Under the pieces are notes generated by a model. That model was given only the letters and a program-made list of their open reading frames with translations, made no database searches and had not been told where the DNA came from. The translations under genes and the position numbers were made by a program. Source: an uncultured Butyricicoccus sp. (GTDB lineage: Bacteria; Bacillota; Clostridia; Oscillospirales; Butyricicoccaceae). Taken from it: a stretch of DNA of 64,000 nt. This document shows, piece after piece, positions 61,589-64,000 of the stretch; positions within the stretch are counted from its first letter, which is position 1, and each line of letters begins with the position of its first letter. The stretch lies in contig CAKTAV010000010.1 in assembly GCA_934532985.1 (NCBI GenBank), forward strand, positions 1 to 64,000, in the 5' to 3' direction.

Positions 61589-62626
61589 ATGGAACAGCAG
61601 CACAAGCGCCGCGTGCGATATAAGGGTACGCATCCGCGGCACTTTTCAGAAAAATATAAGGAACTGAATCCGGAAAAATATCAGGAGGATGTCGAGAAAA
61701 TTATCCGTCAGGGTAAGACGCCGGCGGGAATGCATCGCTCCATTATGGTGCAGGAGATTTTGGACTTCCTTCAGATTCAGCCGGGACAGATCGGCCTGGA
61801 TGCGACACTGGGGTACGGCGGACATACACGTCGGATGCTGGAATGTCTGCAAGGACAGGGACATATGTATGCAACGGATGTCGATCCGATTGAATCCGAA
61901 AAGACCCGCGCACGTTTGGAAGAACTGGGCTTTGGTCCGGATATTTTGACGATCCGTAACATGAACTTTGCGGATCTGAATCAGATTGCGCCGGAGGAGA
62001 AGTTTGACTTTATTTTGGCGGATCTCGGCGTCTCATCAATGCAGATTGATAACCCGGAACGCGGCTTTACATTTAAGCAGGATGGCCCGCTGGATCTCCG
62101 ACTGAACCCGACCAAGGGTGTGACGGCGGCACAGCGTCTGCTGGAGCTGGAGGAGCAGGAACTTGTGGGCATGCTGGAGGAAAACGCCGACGAGCCGTAT
62201 GCACAGCGCATTGCACATGAGATTATGCAGGCCTTCCGCTGCGGGGAAGAAATTGCGACGACGCGTCAGCTGGCGACTACTATTGAGCGCGCACTGTCCT
62301 TCCTGCCGAAAAAGGAGCGGAAGGAAGCGGCGAAAAAGTCCTGTCAGCGCGTGTTTCAGGCGCTGCGTATTGATGTGAACAGCGAGTTTGAGGTATTATA
62401 CTCGTTTTTGGAAAAGCTGCCGGAAGTCCTCAAGAGCGGCGGACGCGTCGCCGTGCTGACGTTCCACTCCGGTGAGGATCGCCTAGTCAAAAAGGCGTTT
62501 CGCCAGCACAGCCGGGAGGGCATCTATTCGGAGGTGTCACGCGATGTAATTCGTCCGTCGGCGGAGGAATGCTATCAAAATCCACGGGCGCGCTCGACCA
62601 AAATGCGCTGGGCGATTCGCGCGTAA
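61589..62626 (+). CDS. RsmH/MraW-like methyltransferase, non-dcw paralogue
   Basis: The 345-aa SAM-dependent methyltransferase of the RsmH family has an extended N terminus (about 1-50: RRVRYKGTHPRHFSEKYKEL). The SAM region reads GLDATLGYGGHTRRML (RsmH proper has GGGGHS), with FILADLGVSSMQIDNPERGF, DGPLDLRLNP, QRVFQALRIDVNSE and VLTFHSGEDRLVKKAF. True RsmH methylates N4 of 16S C1402 and lies in the division cluster with ftsL/mraZ; this gene stands alone next to ppk. It is therefore probably a second copy with a different or overlapping target. Confidence 0.85.
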   Translation: MEQQHKRRVRYKGTHPRHFSEKYKELNPEKYQEDVEKIIRQGKTPAGMHRSIMVQEILDFLQIQPGQIGLDATLGYGGHTRRMLECLQGQGHMYATDVDPIESEKTRARLEELGFGPDILTIRNMNFADLNQIAPEEKFDFILADLGVSSMQIDNPERGFTFKQDGPLDLRLNPTKGVTAAQRLLELEEQELVGMLEENADEPYAQRIAHEIMQAFRCGEEIATTRQLATTIERALSFLPKKERKEAAKKSCQRVFQALRIDVNSEFEVLYSFLEKLPEVLKSGGRVAVLTFHSGEDRLVKKAFRQHSREGIYSEVSRDVIRPSAEECYQNPRARSTKMRWAIRA

Positions 62627-62686
62627 CAACAACAGGAAGCCGCTTCGCGCTATGGTCCTTTCACAGCCCAATTAGACAGAAAGCAA

Positions 62687-62714
62687 TTGACAGAGAAGTT
62701 TGCCATGTTATACT
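62687..62714 (+). promoter_or_regulatory. Promoter of ppk1
   Basis: TTGACA (62687-62692), 16 bp, TATACT (62709-62714) with an extended -10 TGT. The leader to ATG 62849 is about 130 nt with no recognised structure. Confidence 0.7.
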
Positions 62715-62848
62715 ATGTATAAAGAGGAAAGAACAGCGAATTCTGTAATTTTACATCGTTTTTACAAAAACATGATAGAAAACATTGCATAAGATTTGTT
62801 TTACTAGATAGAGATGTTATGTGTGGCAAAGGAAAAAAGGAGCATAGA

Positions 62849-64000
62849 ATGAAGACCAACTGTTTTACAAACCGTGAGCTGTCATGGCTTCAGTTTAACG
62901 AACGCGTGCTGAACGAAGCAGGAAATGCCCGTGTGCCGCTGGCGGAGCGGCTGAGCTTTGCGGCGATTTATCAGTCCAATTTGGATGAGTTTTTTATGGT
63001 GCGTGTCGGCACGCTGATGGTGCAGATGCATTCCGATGAAGAAATCCGCGAGAATAAGACCAATATGACCAGCGAGGAGCAGATTCATGCGATCTTAAAG
63101 CGGGTAAAGATTCTAGAGAAGAAAAAGGCGCTGATTTATGAACAGCTGATGGGTGAGCTGGAGCCGAAGGGAATCCGCATCATCAACTTTAATCGCTTGT
63201 CCAACGAAGAGGGCATGCTGCTGGAAGCATATTTTGACAGCAATATTGCGCCGTTCCTGTCGCCGATGATTGTCGGAAAGCAGCAGCCGTTCCCGTTTTT
63301 ACACAATAAGCACCTATATGCGCTGGTTTCGCTGACCAACAAAAACGGCAAAAATAAAATCGGCATCGTGCCGTGCACCAATACGGTCTTTAAGCGCTTG
63401 ATTGAAATTCCGTCCCGCCCGGGCACGTTTATGCTGGGGGAGGAGCTGATTCTGCACTTCGTTTCCAAGCTGTATCCGAAGTATCAGGTGCAGGAAAAGT
63501 CGATTATGCGTCTGACACGCAATGCGGATATTGATGAGCACGAGGTATATGATGAAGACATGGACTATCGTGACATCATGGAAAAGCTTCTCAAGCAGAG
63601 AAACCGGATGAGCGCGGTTCGATTGGAGCTTAGCCGTCCGATCGATAAAAAAATTCGCAAGGCGCTGAGCAAATACGTTGATATTGATAAAAAGCATATC
63701 ATTCAGGTGGAAACGCCGCTGGATTTATCGTTTGGCTTCCAGTTGCAAAACTATCTGCATGATAAGGCGGAGCTGTTCTATGAAAAGAGAAGCCCGCGCA
63801 TGACGCCGGCGCTCAACCGTAAGGAAAGCATTTTGGATCAGGTTGCACGCAAGGACGTGCTGCTCAGCTATCCGTTTGAGAGTATGCGTCCATTCCTTCG
63901 CATGCTGCATGAGGCAGCAGAGGATGACAGCGTTGTTTCCATTAAGATGACATTATACCGTGTGGCGGAGCGAAGCAAGATTATCGATGCGCTGATTGAG
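62849..64000 (+). CDS. ppk1: Polyphosphate kinase 1 (5' part, runs off the window)
   Basis: The first 384 codons are visible out of roughly 700. PPK1 polymerises the gamma-phosphate of ATP into polyphosphate. N-terminal domain motifs FTNRELSWLQFNERVLNEA and QSNLDEFFMVRVGTLM, the head domain (about 110-320), and the start of the catalytic C1 domain LSYPFESMRPFLRMLHEA and SIKMTLYRVAERSKII are present. The catalytic histidines lie beyond the window. AAAAAGGAG precedes ATG 62849. Confidence 0.95.
   Translation, partial: MKTNCFTNRELSWLQFNERVLNEAGNARVPLAERLSFAAIYQSNLDEFFMVRVGTLMVQMHSDEEIRENKTNMTSEEQIHAILKRVKILEKKKALIYEQLMGELEPKGIRIINFNRLSNEEGMLLEAYFDSNIAPFLSPMIVGKQQPFPFLHNKHLYALVSLTNKNGKNKIGIVPCTNTVFKRLIEIPSRPGTFMLGEELILHFVSKLYPKYQVQEKSIMRLTRNADIDEHEVYDEDMDYRDIMEKLLKQRNRMSAVRLELSRPIDKKIRKALSKYVDIDKKHIIQVETPLDLSFGFQLQNYLHDKAELFYEKRSPRMTPALNRKESILDQVARKDVLLSYPFESMRPFLRMLHEAAEDDSVVSIKMTLYRVAERSKIIDALIE

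Overview
The window looks like chromosome of a low-to-mid GC Firmicute of the class Clostridia, most likely a gut Oscillospiraceae/Butyricicoccaceae-type anaerobe. This is inferred from the Firmicutes gene order yicC-remA-gmk-rpoZ-coaBC-priA-def-fmt-yugP-rsmB-rlmN-stp-prkC-rsgA-thiN, strong AGGAGG ribosome sites with frequent TTG/GTG starts, an [FeFe]-hydrogenase, and the lack of any aerobic respiration gene. No 16S gene is present, so the placement is not firm.

Layout. 1-8400: rRNA methyltransferase RlmD, a TupA-like ATP-grasp protein, an iron-sulfur flavoprotein-like reductase, a MATE exporter plus MerR regulator behind a MerR-type 19-bp-spacer promoter, and a secreted seven-repeat fibronectin-III protein. 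8.4-18.9 kb: an uncharacterised 115-aa protein, an SGNH hydrolase, a two-gene [FeFe]-hydrogenase operon (NuoF/GltD-like subunit then HydA), an AEC transporter with serine acetyltransferase, a two-repeat CRISPR relic, and a P-type cation ATPase behind a yybP-ykoY (Mn2+) riboswitch. 18.9-31.7 kb: tRNA-Tyr, IS3 and phage-like debris, a 60-repeat type I-C CRISPR array (19950-23935), its leader, and the complete type I-C cas operon (cas3-cas5-cas8c-cas7-cas4-cas1-cas2). Everything in the CRISPR locus reads on the minus strand, so the leader and newest spacers lie at the high-coordinate end. 32.0-46.9 kb: a long housekeeping operon for RNA processing, nucleotide, CoA and replication-restart functions, translation-start enzymes, ribosome modification and Ser/Thr signalling. 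47-64 kb: an aminotransferase, purB, secDF, a glycogen debranching enzyme, mutY, two more MATE exporters, a TauE/SafE permease, purC, an RsmH paralogue and the start of polyphosphate kinase.

The most interesting signals are in the CRISPR region. (1) A decayed repeat-spacer-repeat at 15665-15764 supplies the whole -35 hexamer of the AEC/cysE promoter. (2) Two spacers cover the same 33 nt on opposite strands and encode the conserved N-terminal motif of a serine recombinase. (3) Two other spacers differ at five of 34 positions, all in one codon phase and all synonymous. (4) One internal repeat carries its hairpin in inverted orientation. Other points are the GltD-linked hydrogenase pair with a perfect inverted repeat in its 5' leader, the MerR/MATE cassette, and an upstream ORF translationally coupled to the aminotransferase. 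I saw no wholly new multi-gene system. The hydrogenase pair and the exapted CRISPR relic come closest to undescribed biology.
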